Numbered from the stretch's first letter, positions 48,550 through 58,058 are shown. The stretch: 64,000 nucleotides of DNA from Leptospira levettii (GCF_002812085.1 NZ_NPDM01000006.1:62001-126000); one strand, 5' to 3'. Program-made: numbers and translations. The notes: generated by a model not told the origin, from the sequence alone.

Positions 48550-49812
48550 CTAAAATTTATTCCAATAAGGCGAAAGCCTGACGGAATCACAAAAACTTCC
48601 AATTGATTTTGTATCGAGTAAATCAAAACGGTTTGCATTATGCGGGGAGAGGTAAATTTCACCATTCTGACCAATGGCACCACCACGGTAGGAATTTGAA
48701 CTTGGATTTGGCATTAACACTTTGATTTGGGAGTTATTGGAATCGATGGAGATAAAATTTGCATAATTTAAGGGAATCGGATAGAGTTTTCCGTTAGGTG
48801 CCAGTACAACTCCATTAAACATAGCAGTGGAGGCACTTGGAATGGTTCCCGCATTCACAACATTGTCATTATCTTTTGTGTCCACATAATATACTGTTGC
48901 AGCATTATAAGGAATAATATAGATACGGCCGTTAGGTGTGTAAATTCCTGAAATATAATTACTGGCACCACCAAACGAAAATGGGATTGTAGTGACTGTT
49001 TCTGTAAATGTGTCGAGGATATGGATATTGGTTGCTGTATGAGGTATAAAGTATATTTTTCCTTCAGGAGTTAACACACCATTGGCGAAAATTCCTCCAC
49101 TCACTGGTGTTGTCACTGAACCAATGGTTCCTTTTATCGTGTCATAATACCGGATCGTTGATTCCCCACTGGGAACGTAATAAATTTTTCCATTGGGAGC
49201 AAAGACTCCACCATTATAAGCAGCTCCACCCATAGAAATACTTGTGATACTCGTCAAAGTTTTGTTAGTTGTATCAAATTTGAAAAATGAATTATTGGTA
49301 TGAGGGGAAAGGTAAATGATACCATTTGGTCCTAAGGTTCCACCAATAAAATCCACAGCTCCTGGAACCGAAACAGCTAAATCATAATTTTTTGTTTTGG
49401 GGTCAATGGCGACAATTTTCGGTGAGTTATAAGGTAAAAGGTAAACATTACCATTGGGAGCACTGAGAGCACCTTGGAAGGCGGTTGATGCCGTACCCAC
49501 TGCGGAGGCGACTGTATTTCCATTGTAATTCGTTAAAGTTTCTGGGCCACTCGAACCAAGAGCAAACTGACTTTCTACTTCTTGTTTCACTTGGACCCAG
49601 TTTTCAGGCAAGTGGGTTTCTTCGTAACCTAACGAACATGCGGGAATCCGAACTTTGTAACCACAAAGGTAACTTCTGTCATTCACGGCAAAACGTAAGA
49701 GTAAGGAATTTAAAAATGAATCCGAGTTCACATCACAATTGTTAGAGATATTTCCATTTGAACAATGGGATAAAAAAATGACAAAAAGGAACAAAACAAT
49801 ATTTCGGAGCAT
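48550..49812 (-). CDS. Lipoprotein with seven-repeat beta-propeller
   Basis: A protein of 420 residues from ATG 49812 (MLRNIVLFLFVIFLSHCSNG); the frame extends upstream to 49878 but the lipoprotein signal fixes this start. Lipobox FLSHC. After the lipidated Cys comes a short motif CDVNSDSFLNSLLLRF ... CG that is shared with the gene at 54167. From about residue 115 seven repeats of about 43-47 residues follow, each with (A/G/T)P(N/E)G(K/R)IY and ending in a D-[TPS] (e.g. APNGKIYYVP...YYDT, TPNGRIYIIP...YVDT). This fits a seven-bladed propeller. Function unknown; surface exposure inferred. Confidence 0.82.
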   Translation of the reverse strand: MLRNIVLFLFVIFLSHCSNGNISNNCDVNSDSFLNSLLLRFAVNDRSYLCGYKVRIPACSLGYEETHLPENWVQVKQEVESQFALGSSGPETLTNYNGNTVASAVGTASTAFQGALSAPNGNVYLLPYNSPKIVAIDPKTKNYDLAVSVPGAVDFIGGTLGPNGIIYLSPHTNNSFFKFDTTNKTLTSITSISMGGAAYNGGVFAPNGKIYYVPSGESTIRYYDTIKGTIGSVTTPVSGGIFANGVLTPEGKIYFIPHTATNIHILDTFTETVTTIPFSFGGASNYISGIYTPNGRIYIIPYNAATVYYVDTKDNDNVVNAGTIPSASTAMFNGVVLAPNGKLYPIPLNYANFISIDSNNSQIKVLMPNPSSNSYRGGAIGQNGEIYLSPHNANRFDLLDTKSIGSFCDSVRLSPYWNKF

Positions 49813-49993
49813 AAAGGTTCTAAATTGGACGTTACAGGTAACTGCATTCGAATCGCAACCAAGTTTAGAAAAATCCAACCGATAGAATGCGGATTAATCC
49901 TTAAGATTTTCGACTTTACATTGTTAAATAGAGGATGGAAAGAGTCTCCAAGGTTTCCTTTGGGAAAACCTTGGAGAGTAAAACGAAATATCC

Positions 49994-52900
49994 TTACGGA
50001 ACTTCCGAACAATAAATTCCTACGACACGACTAGTGACAAGATGCCATTGCGTACAAGTCGGATCACCAGTTCTTGGTGGGTTTTCAAGAGAAAAATCTG
50101 CTCTGATTCCATTGTCAATTGTCGTAAATTGAACAGTTGCAGGGTTAGTAGATTCAGTGTATCCTCTATACCAACCACAAATACCTCCAAAATTATCCCA
50201 GAATTCGAATCCATAGACTCCTGGGTTGTGATAAATAGCTGTATTGCTTCCACGGACATAGCCAGTAGGACATTTAACCGTTGACACGAGTTGGTTTGCC
50301 GCATAGTCCGCTACAAATATGTTCACGTCACAAGTTTTTAATTGGCAAGATATGGTTTCTACAGCGCTTCCCCCGCACCCTGCGACTGGATCTAAGCAAG
50401 TGCGATTACGAGTTCTTGTGCCAAGACCACATTTTGCGCTACATCCTGTCCATTCTGTCCAAGCTCCCCAACCTGAGGTTCCAGCCAAAGTTGTTACGGT
50501 GAGTCCTATGTTAGCCGGTCCACGGTTGCCAACTTCGTCGTATCCCGCTATACAAACATGGTAAGTTGTATTTTGAAATAGACTTCCGATCACGGAGGCG
50601 ACTTGAGCGTTAGGTACCAAGTTATTGATATTTGGTGAATACTTCCAAGGTGCATTTTGGCATTCTGATTCATTGGTGATTGGATTGATCGAAACTCCAA
50701 TTTCATAATGGTGAATGTTCCCGATCAAACCATCATCCCCAACATTCAACCAAGAAAGTTGGATTTGGTCCTGTGAAATTCCTGTTCCGATGAAGGAAGT
50801 AACTTTGGCCGGAGAAATGAGATCCGCTTCATTAGCTAAAATTTGTAGAAAGTCATTTCCCGTTCTTGGACCACCGTAACAAGTGGAATTAGAATCGACA
50901 AAACTCAATTCCAAAACGTAATTTCCTGCTACATCCGGAATGAAAGAAGCATTTAATTGGTTGCCATTGGTAATTTGTGCATTCGTTAAATTAGAAGTAG
51001 GTGGTTTTGCAACGATTGACCATTTATAAACATAACTTGCAGGGTTTGCAGAACAAACTCCAGAATCTGGGTCATACGATTGGGAACCGTTTAGGTATAC
51101 GGTGGCAGTTGCCATCGCATTCAATTGATCAGGACCTGCATTTACAATCGGTGGTAAATTTCCTAGCATTGTAGTTGCAGAAACAACACCATTCCATCGA
51201 CTTTTGTTTCCCACTTCGTCAAAGGCTCTTACACAAAAATAGTAACGAGTATTTGCGCTGAGTTGAGTTACAGAGAAATTGATTCCAGAACCTACTGCGA
51301 CTGAACTGATTGCGTTAGTTACCTCATGCCCATTGTCACAATCAACATCTGTATTGATCACACTTGCTGACCTTCGAATTTCGTAAGAAGACGCATTGCC
51401 CGTGTTTCCATCATCACCGACAGCGGTCCAAGCCAATTGGATGGTTTCATCTGTTAAGGCTGTGGCAGTAAGTGTTGTGATGTCTGCTGGTCGAATCGTA
51501 TCACTAACAGCATAGGTTGTTGCAGAAACATTCGAAGAAGCCCATTCATTTCTATTTCCGTTATGATCATAGGCTCTAATGCAATAGAAGTAGGTTGTAC
51601 TAGGAGAATGTCCATTTGCATCCCAAATTTCCACAGAACCAGCGTTTTTCGGAGTCAATGTGTGAAAGATCGTACTTGCTTGTGAACATTTTGCATCTGT
51701 ATCAATATTGGAAGTTGCTCTACGAATTTCATAAGCACTGACTTTACCATAAGGTCCATCGTTACCTGGAGCGATCCATCGTAAACGAACTCGAGTGGTG
51801 GACATGGCAGTTGCGGTAAGCGTTGTGATATTGCTAGGTGGTAGGGTGTCAATGACTGTTACTGTGGAAGTTGCTTGGAAAGAACCAACTGTCACTTGTA
51901 CACCGGCGATTCCTGGAGCAATTGCTTGGAACACAGAATCAGAAAATTCACCAACGGGAGATCCACTAAGAGCATTTCCAGTTGTAACAAAATTAGATTG
52001 TACGTAACGAGGTGAACCTTGGTACTTCGCTAGAATCGAAAATGTAATTTTTTCATCTAAATACATCCTTGCTTGGAGGGGGATGACAGCCAAAGAGTCA
52101 ATTTGTGGGTTGTATTCACCATTGGGAGTTTGGTCGGCAACGTTTGGAATTCCATCCCCATCAGAGTCTGGAAACGAAGCTGCATTTGGCGAAGAAGGAT
52201 TATTTGGATTGAATCCATTGTCAACTTCCCAAGCATCCAAATAACCATCGTTATCTTTATCGGTATCATAATTATTTACGAATGCAGGGTTTCCTGAACT
52301 TGCCGGATACAGAAACATATCGGAACTAGGTCGTGTTGTATTGTTTCCATAACTATCAACTGCCAATACTTGAATTTGAATTCCTGCTTGTACCATTGCT
52401 TCATAAGGAATGAGAGCCGAATACCAATTGCCAGGTTCCGGTGTCATTTGGATCGCAACAGTACCTTTGCCAATCGGACCAGTGATGAGATAAACGGACA
52501 TAGTGTCCCCATCTGGTTCAATGATTTGGGCTCTGACTCGGTATGGTAAAAAAGATCCACCTGGTTTAAAATCATAAAAAGCACCTACGATGTTTGGTGC
52601 TCCATTCCCTGGAGGAGGAGTTCCACCACCAAAGATTGAAAAAGTTCGAGATTGGAATTGGATTTTATCAGCATTAGCAGTTGTCAGACTACCATCCCAA
52701 CCACCACTCACTCGACCAGATTGGTCAGAATCGGAAGTTGAGGAATTTATGAATCCTTGACCTCTGGTTTTTGCTAAATTGAGTGCTTCAATTTTTTCTA
52801 CGTTTTGCGTTAGGGTGACCACCACGTCTTTTTTGAAGCGATAGGACGGAGTGACTTCGTAGGCATCAGTTGTAGGAATATATCCGTTCGGCAAACTATT

Positions 52901-53161
52901 GTTTGTAAATTCGTATCGTTTGATGCTAAACGTTTTTTCTTCGTCCATGGCTCCTGGAGGAATCAAGACTTGAAACTTACCATCTTCGGATACGATGGAC
53001 TTTCCTGATGGACCAACAGTTGTCGATCCCATATTTAAGGCCGTGGTAGCGACCAGGCCAAGTGATTCTAATTTTTTGTCAGCTTCTTTAGAAAAATCTA
53101 AAAAAGCAATACATGAAACCAATAATTGGCTCATGAGTAAGGTCGAAATGATTTTTTTCAC
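49994..53161 (-). CDS. Large surface lipoprotein with fibronectin III, PKD-like and thrombospondin type 1 domains
   Basis: A protein of 1055 residues. Lipobox-type start MSQLLVSCIAF. A beta domain (about 60-200, GPSGKSIVSEDGKFQVLIPP) is followed by Ca-binding-type motifs at about 298-345 (DTDKDNDGYLDAWEVDNGFN; DSDGDGIPNVADQTPNG). Fibronectin III repeats start near 437, 551 and 780 (each with W...GxDG...YEI), with a PKD/REJ-like domain near 667-775 (PPIVNAGPDQLNAMATATVY). A thrombospondin type 1 repeat lies at about 894-945 (WGAWTEWTGCSAKCGLGTRT; CQLKTC). The last 110 residues are unrecognised. TSP1 repeats are rare in bacteria, suggesting adhesion or transfer from a eukaryote. Confidence 0.85.
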   Translation of the reverse strand: MKKIISTLLMSQLLVSCIAFLDFSKEADKKLESLGLVATTALNMGSTTVGPSGKSIVSEDGKFQVLIPPGAMDEEKTFSIKRYEFTNNSLPNGYIPTTDAYEVTPSYRFKKDVVVTLTQNVEKIEALNLAKTRGQGFINSSTSDSDQSGRVSGGWDGSLTTANADKIQFQSRTFSIFGGGTPPPGNGAPNIVGAFYDFKPGGSFLPYRVRAQIIEPDGDTMSVYLITGPIGKGTVAIQMTPEPGNWYSALIPYEAMVQAGIQIQVLAVDSYGNNTTRPSSDMFLYPASSGNPAFVNNYDTDKDNDGYLDAWEVDNGFNPNNPSSPNAASFPDSDGDGIPNVADQTPNGEYNPQIDSLAVIPLQARMYLDEKITFSILAKYQGSPRYVQSNFVTTGNALSGSPVGEFSDSVFQAIAPGIAGVQVTVGSFQATSTVTVIDTLPPSNITTLTATAMSTTRVRLRWIAPGNDGPYGKVSAYEIRRATSNIDTDAKCSQASTIFHTLTPKNAGSVEIWDANGHSPSTTYFYCIRAYDHNGNRNEWASSNVSATTYAVSDTIRPADITTLTATALTDETIQLAWTAVGDDGNTGNASSYEIRRSASVINTDVDCDNGHEVTNAISSVAVGSGINFSVTQLSANTRYYFCVRAFDEVGNKSRWNGVVSATTMLGNLPPIVNAGPDQLNAMATATVYLNGSQSYDPDSGVCSANPASYVYKWSIVAKPPTSNLTNAQITNGNQLNASFIPDVAGNYVLELSFVDSNSTCYGGPRTGNDFLQILANEADLISPAKVTSFIGTGISQDQIQLSWLNVGDDGLIGNIHHYEIGVSINPITNESECQNAPWKYSPNINNLVPNAQVASVIGSLFQNTTYHVCIAGYDEVGNRGPANIGLTVTTLAGTSGWGAWTEWTGCSAKCGLGTRTRNRTCLDPVAGCGGSAVETISCQLKTCDVNIFVADYAANQLVSTVKCPTGYVRGSNTAIYHNPGVYGFEFWDNFGGICGWYRGYTESTNPATVQFTTIDNGIRADFSLENPPRTGDPTCTQWHLVTSRVVGIYCSEVP

Positions 53162-53464
53162 TTTGATTTTACTTCCCGTTTTCGAATTGTTAAACGCCTT
53201 TTTCCATGACGAAGTAAACTTTGTCGAACTTTTTCAGAAGAGTCTGTTAAAAAAAGGTATAACAAACATTATGTATAGGGTTTTCCCACTGCGTAATTTT
53301 GGATTCTAGTGCAAAATGAGCTGCGATCGACTCGGATCGACATTCGGATTGCAATTAAGGAATCGTGTTCATTTTTGCTTTGTTAGTGACAAGTCTTCCT
53401 TCTGCAAAACAGTCTCGGAGAGGGGATGGATGAAACTAAAATATGGATTGTTAGTGGAACATTT
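53162..53464. other. 303-nt gap without a convincing gene
   Basis: This stretch lies upstream of the thrombospondin-type gene and downstream of the metzincin-motif gene (both minus). It should hold the promoter or leader of the former, but no good -10/-35 pair is seen. A GATCGAC direct repeat occurs at 53325-53331 and 53335-53341, exactly 10 bp apart. A 86-codon open frame on + (53316-53576) is poor in sequence quality, overlaps the opposite gene and is not accepted. Confidence 0.5.
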
Positions 53465-54151
53465 CTATATTGGTCTTTTTAAAATCTTTTTCCCTGTGCT
53501 ATTTATGACGGGAAAAAAATTGGGATCTCGGTCTGGGTCGGTGAGTAATAATTTAACATCACGTATTCTTTCATAACATTCTTTCATGAACAATTGGTGT
53601 CCACATCCAAGTAAATGGTAACCTTCATGAACTAACGTTGAATTTGGACTCGTGAATAACAACTGTATGGTGGAAATATACTTGGCTTTGATATACCCTC
53701 GAGTGTTTGTATTTCCTTCTACAGCTCCTTGTAATTCTAATTTGAGACCAACACCAACAAAAATTCCGAGAGTGACAATTTCAAAAACAATGTCTCCCCA
53801 AGTCCGGGCTTTTAAATACAATAGACGATCACATTCCTCAGACATTCTCATGTTCATCATGTATTCAAGAATGTCTGTTCCATAAAAACCAGGTCGTTCC
53901 GTTTCAAAAAGAATTCTCGGGATTGCTTTTAATTGGTAGAGTTTTAATTCTTCGTTCCAACTTTCAAAAAGAGTGGTGACATCTTGGTCCAAAATTCCTG
54001 TTTCTTTGATGACACAAACTCGGAAACTCGCGGGTTCTCCGAAGTTTATGGAGTCTCTTATTTTCTCTTGGTGGAACCCAACGGTTGTACAAGTTGAGAG
54101 AGAAAGAAGAAAGAAAAAAGAACCATAACAAAATTTGAATTGGGAAAACAA
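53465..54151 (-). CDS. Lipoprotein with metzincin-type zinc motif
   Basis: A protein of 228 residues. Signal and lipobox FFFLLSLSTCTTVG. An HEGYHLLGCGH sequence at 175-185 matches the extended zinc site HExxHxxGxxH of metzincin metalloproteases, with E176 as the expected general base. A Met-turn cannot be placed with confidence (VKLLLTDPDRDPN follows). An alternative reading is a zinc-binding protein without protease activity. No homologue recognised. Expressed in the lipoprotein block between the thrombospondin-type and DUF1566-like genes. Confidence 0.72.
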   Translation of the reverse strand: MFSQFKFCYGSFFFLLSLSTCTTVGFHQEKIRDSINFGEPASFRVCVIKETGILDQDVTTLFESWNEELKLYQLKAIPRILFETERPGFYGTDILEYMMNMRMSEECDRLLYLKARTWGDIVFEIVTLGIFVGVGLKLELQGAVEGNTNTRGYIKAKYISTIQLLFTSPNSTLVHEGYHLLGCGHQLFMKECYERIRDVKLLLTDPDRDPNFFPVINSTGKKILKRPI

Positions 54152-54166
54152 ATGTAAACGAATCCT

Positions 54167-55573
54167 TTAATAATCAGTAACACATCGAGTTCGAACGGTT
54201 CCGTCTGATTTTAGAGTTGGTCCACCACCAGAACCTCCAAAATCAGTGACATATGCTTGTGTGGATGGTGATCCAAGGACAGGGCTTGACGACCAAAAAG
54301 AAGCAGAAGCCGTATTTGGAAAAAACAGGGAATTAAAACCTGGAGTTCCGAAATTAAATCGGTAATCTTTGAGTGAAATTAATTCATTCGCGTTGGGAAG
54401 TCTCCATGTTTTGCCAGCAAGTGATAAATTTTGGCAGTAATTGATGGCCGCAGACCATACGAAGGCACTATCTGTTCCTCCACTACAACTGGCAACATTG
54501 GGTTGGCCTGCTGTACATTTCTGCCAAAGTAAACCTGAATCTAAATCCAATATTGTTCCGTCCAATTGGTCGATGAAGCGTTTGATAAATGTATTTCTCG
54601 GAGTCGCAACACAACGTAAGTAATGCATGTCTGTATAATTTCCAAATCCAATGGAAGATTGGATATAAGTAGGATAAAATGCTCCCGTACTTGCTGCATT
54701 GGAAGTATTGGATTTATAATTAAAACTGGCAGTTTGTGGGAAGTAGGTCGAATTGGTAGAAGGATTTTCTGTTGTGTGGTCAAACGTGGTTAGGTATTCT
54801 TCCATCTCTGGGACACGCCAATCTGTTCGATCGGCAAATCCTGAACCAGCATTTAAACTTGTACATTCAGTTTGTGCTCCTGTATATGTAAATGTTTCTG
54901 TACCGGGAGTAATACATCCAATACCTGTTCTCCCTCTGTGACAACTTGTCCATACAAGTCCTGTTACTAAATCGGTTGTGATCTCAACGCCTGAGACAAG
55001 AGTTGGTCCCACAAAACTTGTGTTAATTCCTTTTCGTAGATGGCCATCTTGGCCTGGGATCACTGTACATGTTGCATCAATATTCCCAGAACCATCATAA
55101 CATACTGTGATATTGGTTTTTGGAGGGGTTTTACCCATCCATGCAGGTTTGTAGACACAACTTGCACTGCCTTTTGGGTTACTCGCTGTGATTGTGAATT
55201 GGACTTGGTTTGCCTTCCAACCATTATAAGTGCCTTCGAGTGAATTTGAAAAAAAGGAAAAAACCACACCAGGAGGAAGAGGAGGATTACTTGAAAAACT
55301 AAGTCGATTCCCATCAGTTTCAAATGCTTCCAAAAAAAAAGTCCCATTTCTTTTGGGAATCAGAGGAGGACAGATTAAATAGGTTGGTGGATTTACTTTT
55401 AATACCACACCACAATGTGGTGACTCATCAAAATTAATATAACGCAACAGTAAACTGTCTTTGTATTGATCTGATTTTGGATCACATAAGTTTTCTAAAT
55501 CGGACTGATTGCAAGAGAAGAGGGTAATCACACAGATACAAAGTAGAAATAACCAAATTTGGAACTGTGTCAT
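54167..55573 (-). CDS. DUF1566-type lipoprotein with Ig-like region
   Basis: A protein of 468 residues. Signal and lipobox FLLCICVITLFSCNQ. Then CDPKSDQYKDSLLLRY ... CG, the motif shared with the gene at 48550. A putative Ig-like (He_PIG type) domain follows (about 75-135; LPPGVVFSFFSNSLEGTYNG, then TITASNPKGSA). The C-terminal part (about 190-468) has two DUF1566/Lcl-type repeats: TGLVWTSCHRGRTG ... DRTDWRVPEMEEYLT, and GLLWQKCTAGQPN ... GKTWRLPNANELISL. This family is common in spirochaete surface proteins. Same strand as its neighbours; overlap-free, 15 nt apart from the downstream gene. Confidence 0.88.
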   Translation of the reverse strand: MTQFQIWLFLLCICVITLFSCNQSDLENLCDPKSDQYKDSLLLRYINFDESPHCGVVLKVNPPTYLICPPLIPKRNGTFFLEAFETDGNRLSFSSNPPLPPGVVFSFFSNSLEGTYNGWKANQVQFTITASNPKGSASCVYKPAWMGKTPPKTNITVCYDGSGNIDATCTVIPGQDGHLRKGINTSFVGPTLVSGVEITTDLVTGLVWTSCHRGRTGIGCITPGTETFTYTGAQTECTSLNAGSGFADRTDWRVPEMEEYLTTFDHTTENPSTNSTYFPQTASFNYKSNTSNAASTGAFYPTYIQSSIGFGNYTDMHYLRCVATPRNTFIKRFIDQLDGTILDLDSGLLWQKCTAGQPNVASCSGGTDSAFVWSAAINYCQNLSLAGKTWRLPNANELISLKDYRFNFGTPGFNSLFFPNTASASFWSSSPVLGSPSTQAYVTDFGGSGGGPTLKSDGTVRTRCVTDY

Positions 55574-55611
55574 AAAATTAATGCTAAACGGTAATTCTGA
55601 TAACTTCCCCT

Positions 55612-57945
55612 TTAGGTCGGAATTTCATCAACAATTTTCTGTCTAAAAGTCTCAATTTGTGATTTTAATAGTTCAATTCGATTTGTATCAGAAGGGATAA
55701 ACGATGTTAGTTGTAACGTTTTTTCTGCCTTGGGTAAGTTGCCAATAATGAGGTACAATTGAACAAGTTGTATTAAATTTGATAAATGTCCAGGGTTACG
55801 CAATCGGATTCTCTCACCCATATCAATGGCCTTTCCGTATTCTTTTGTTTGTTTGTAAGTAAAGGATGCCAAATAAATTAAATCTGTGTCACCAGGGTAT
55901 TCTTCTAAGTAGGTGTTTAATTTTTCCGCAGCCAAGTTGTATTCTTTCATACGTACTAGGAGGCGAATGAGCGCCCTTTGGATTTCTCTATTTTCAGGGT
56001 TGATGCGATTTGCTTCTAAAAGACTGGTTTTTGCCTCTTCCAGTTGGTCCAATTTGATTTGTGACTTTGCTTTACGCATCAATTCATATGATTCTTTCCG
56101 AATGGCCCTTGGCGGTTGGCTTAGATTTTCTTTAAAGGTAATTCGCATCAGACTTAAATCATCAGTCAGTTCTCCCATAGAAAGAATGGATTGGTAAATT
56201 TCTTTTAACTGACCATTCCCTTGTTCTACATGTCGCAAAAATAATTCCTCATCATGGTTGATCTTTCGGGCTGTGGTTTCTGTTACAAACTCGATGTCAT
56301 CCCTTCCATCGGAACCAAGGATGAGTACGTCTCCAGGAATCAATTGTAAAGTAGAGATTTCGAGTGATTTTTCAGAAAAGGGTGTTCCCAGTTTTCGGAG
56401 TTCGGAATTGTTTTTGATAAATTCTGCAGTTCCCTTTCTATACAATACAGACCAAGGATGTTCAGCATTTAAGTAATACATAAGACCAGTTTCGTCATCA
56501 ATCAGTCCCATTACCATGGATACTAACATAGAACAGTCGAAACTTTCAAAGATATGATGGAGCTCTTGGTATGCGTTTTTAATCCAACGTTCAGCATACA
56601 ATAATTTTACAGACTCAACAGCATTGGATCGCTCCAAGATGGATTGTACAGCAGCTCCAAGTACGAGTACACCGCCAGCACCTTGTAATGATTTTCCCAT
56701 GGCATCTGCATTGAGAAAAAACGTATAATCTTTGCCTCGTAATGTAATTGTGCGTGTGATACATATATCACCACCAATTTCATTTTCCCTTCCATGGAAC
56801 AAAAAGGTCTTTTTCTGTTTGATCAAAAAATCTGTTTTTACATGGGTACCAATGGTTTTATTTAAACTCAATGGTTTGATCAGAAGTGAAGTTAAAAAAT
56901 AATCACCATCCTGTTGTTTTTTTAAGGTTTCGACGGTTTCCAAACTGTTTCTCAATTCGGAAGTTTTTGCCTCAACTAATTCTTGTAAGTTTTCTCGAAT
57001 CCTCCCAACTTCTCTCGTTGCCTTTTCATAATTCTCTGCAAACAAAATAAATTCTTTGTCGATGGATAAGATGGGTAGGGCACCTCGGCCACCAGTAGCA
57101 AGGCTATTTGCTGATTCATTAATTTGTTCCAATGTTAAATTAATGGATTGGAAAAACATATAAATCAAAATTACAGCTTCGACAAATGTCATTCCAATGA
57201 AGGCAGTAATTTTGAGTAAACTTGCATTGCCAAAGGAAATGAAGACTGAAAGAACACTGAGGGATAATAAAATCAATATTAACAAAAAGACAAATTTGCC
57301 CTTTAAACTTAGGATACCATAATTTTTGTGAATGGAGACATCTCTGTAAGCTAAGATTTTTTTGATCTCAACTCTTTTGTTACCTGTAAAATAATCGGAG
57401 ATGATGTAGGAAAAACCTCCATAAACAAATACTGCAGAAAGCCAACCAATGGAAACCAAAACTAACTCGTAGATTGGGTGGTGGCAAATGATATGGGTGA
57501 TGGAAACAGAAACAAAAACCATTACCGCATAACGAATGGCAGCATACATGTTCTCCTTTGGTAAATGGATGAGTGTATTCAAATTGTTTTCTAATTCTAA
57601 TATATCTTTGTGGCGAATGGTGTCGTTGTGTCTTAAAAACAGATTTAGTTTTTTTAAATCGTTACGAAATCCACCATACCCAAGAGGAGTGAGGATTCCA
57701 AACTCGATGCTATGTCCGACAGCCGCGAGGAAGGTGGCAAATATAAAAACGTACACAACTTCAGGATGGTTCTCGGTGGAAAACTCTGGAATGAGTGCTG
57801 ATCCAAAAAAATAAGCATAAAAAGCACCAAAAAAGGCACCCTGAAGTGAGAAGAATACAATGGCAAAACTGTAAGAAATGAACCTGTGTAAGAATTTGAA
57901 TAATTGATCAAAGAATCGACTCATTGTGATCCCCAAGGAAAACAA
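55612..57945 (-). CDS. Membrane SpoIIE/PP2C phosphatase with C-terminal TPR
   Basis: A protein of 777 residues. About six membrane helices (about 15-265) with conserved cytoplasmic loops precede a HAMP/coiled-coil linker (LEQINESANSLATGGRGALP ... VEAKTSELRNSLETVETLKK). The SpoIIE-type phosphatase domain spans about 390-600. Metal-binding acids are in NEIGGDICI, NADAMGKSLQGAGG and GSDGRDDIEF. The C-terminal ~130 residues are TPR repeats (AKTSLLEANRINPENREIQR). Such enzymes dephosphorylate anti-sigma antagonists. Partner genes are not adjacent, though the receiver-ATPase at 10107 shows the matching kinase side of such modules exists in this genome. Confidence 0.9.
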   Translation of the reverse strand: MFSLGITMSRFFDQLFKFLHRFISYSFAIVFFSLQGAFFGAFYAYFFGSALIPEFSTENHPEVVYVFIFATFLAAVGHSIEFGILTPLGYGGFRNDLKKLNLFLRHNDTIRHKDILELENNLNTLIHLPKENMYAAIRYAVMVFVSVSITHIICHHPIYELVLVSIGWLSAVFVYGGFSYIISDYFTGNKRVEIKKILAYRDVSIHKNYGILSLKGKFVFLLILILLSLSVLSVFISFGNASLLKITAFIGMTFVEAVILIYMFFQSINLTLEQINESANSLATGGRGALPILSIDKEFILFAENYEKATREVGRIRENLQELVEAKTSELRNSLETVETLKKQQDGDYFLTSLLIKPLSLNKTIGTHVKTDFLIKQKKTFLFHGRENEIGGDICITRTITLRGKDYTFFLNADAMGKSLQGAGGVLVLGAAVQSILERSNAVESVKLLYAERWIKNAYQELHHIFESFDCSMLVSMVMGLIDDETGLMYYLNAEHPWSVLYRKGTAEFIKNNSELRKLGTPFSEKSLEISTLQLIPGDVLILGSDGRDDIEFVTETTARKINHDEELFLRHVEQGNGQLKEIYQSILSMGELTDDLSLMRITFKENLSQPPRAIRKESYELMRKAKSQIKLDQLEEAKTSLLEANRINPENREIQRALIRLLVRMKEYNLAAEKLNTYLEEYPGDTDLIYLASFTYKQTKEYGKAIDMGERIRLRNPGHLSNLIQLVQLYLIIGNLPKAEKTLQLTSFIPSDTNRIELLKSQIETFRQKIVDEIPT

Positions 57946-58058
57946 ATAATAAGGTTGTCTCGAACCTAAGTAAACATATTTTTAGGGAATGTGAAAAAAA
58001 GTTAGATATCTCATTAAAAAAAACTTTCAACAAGATCCATACAAGTTAGGTTTCGCCA

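Noticed and set aside
53325..53341. GATCGAC direct repeat with 10-bp period
   Set aside because: Only two 7-bp copies; too short to separate from chance.
53316..53576. 86-codon + strand frame in the gap before the thrombospondin-type gene
   Set aside because: It runs over the 3' end of an opposite, well-supported gene, has no good ribosome-binding site and no protein-like features.
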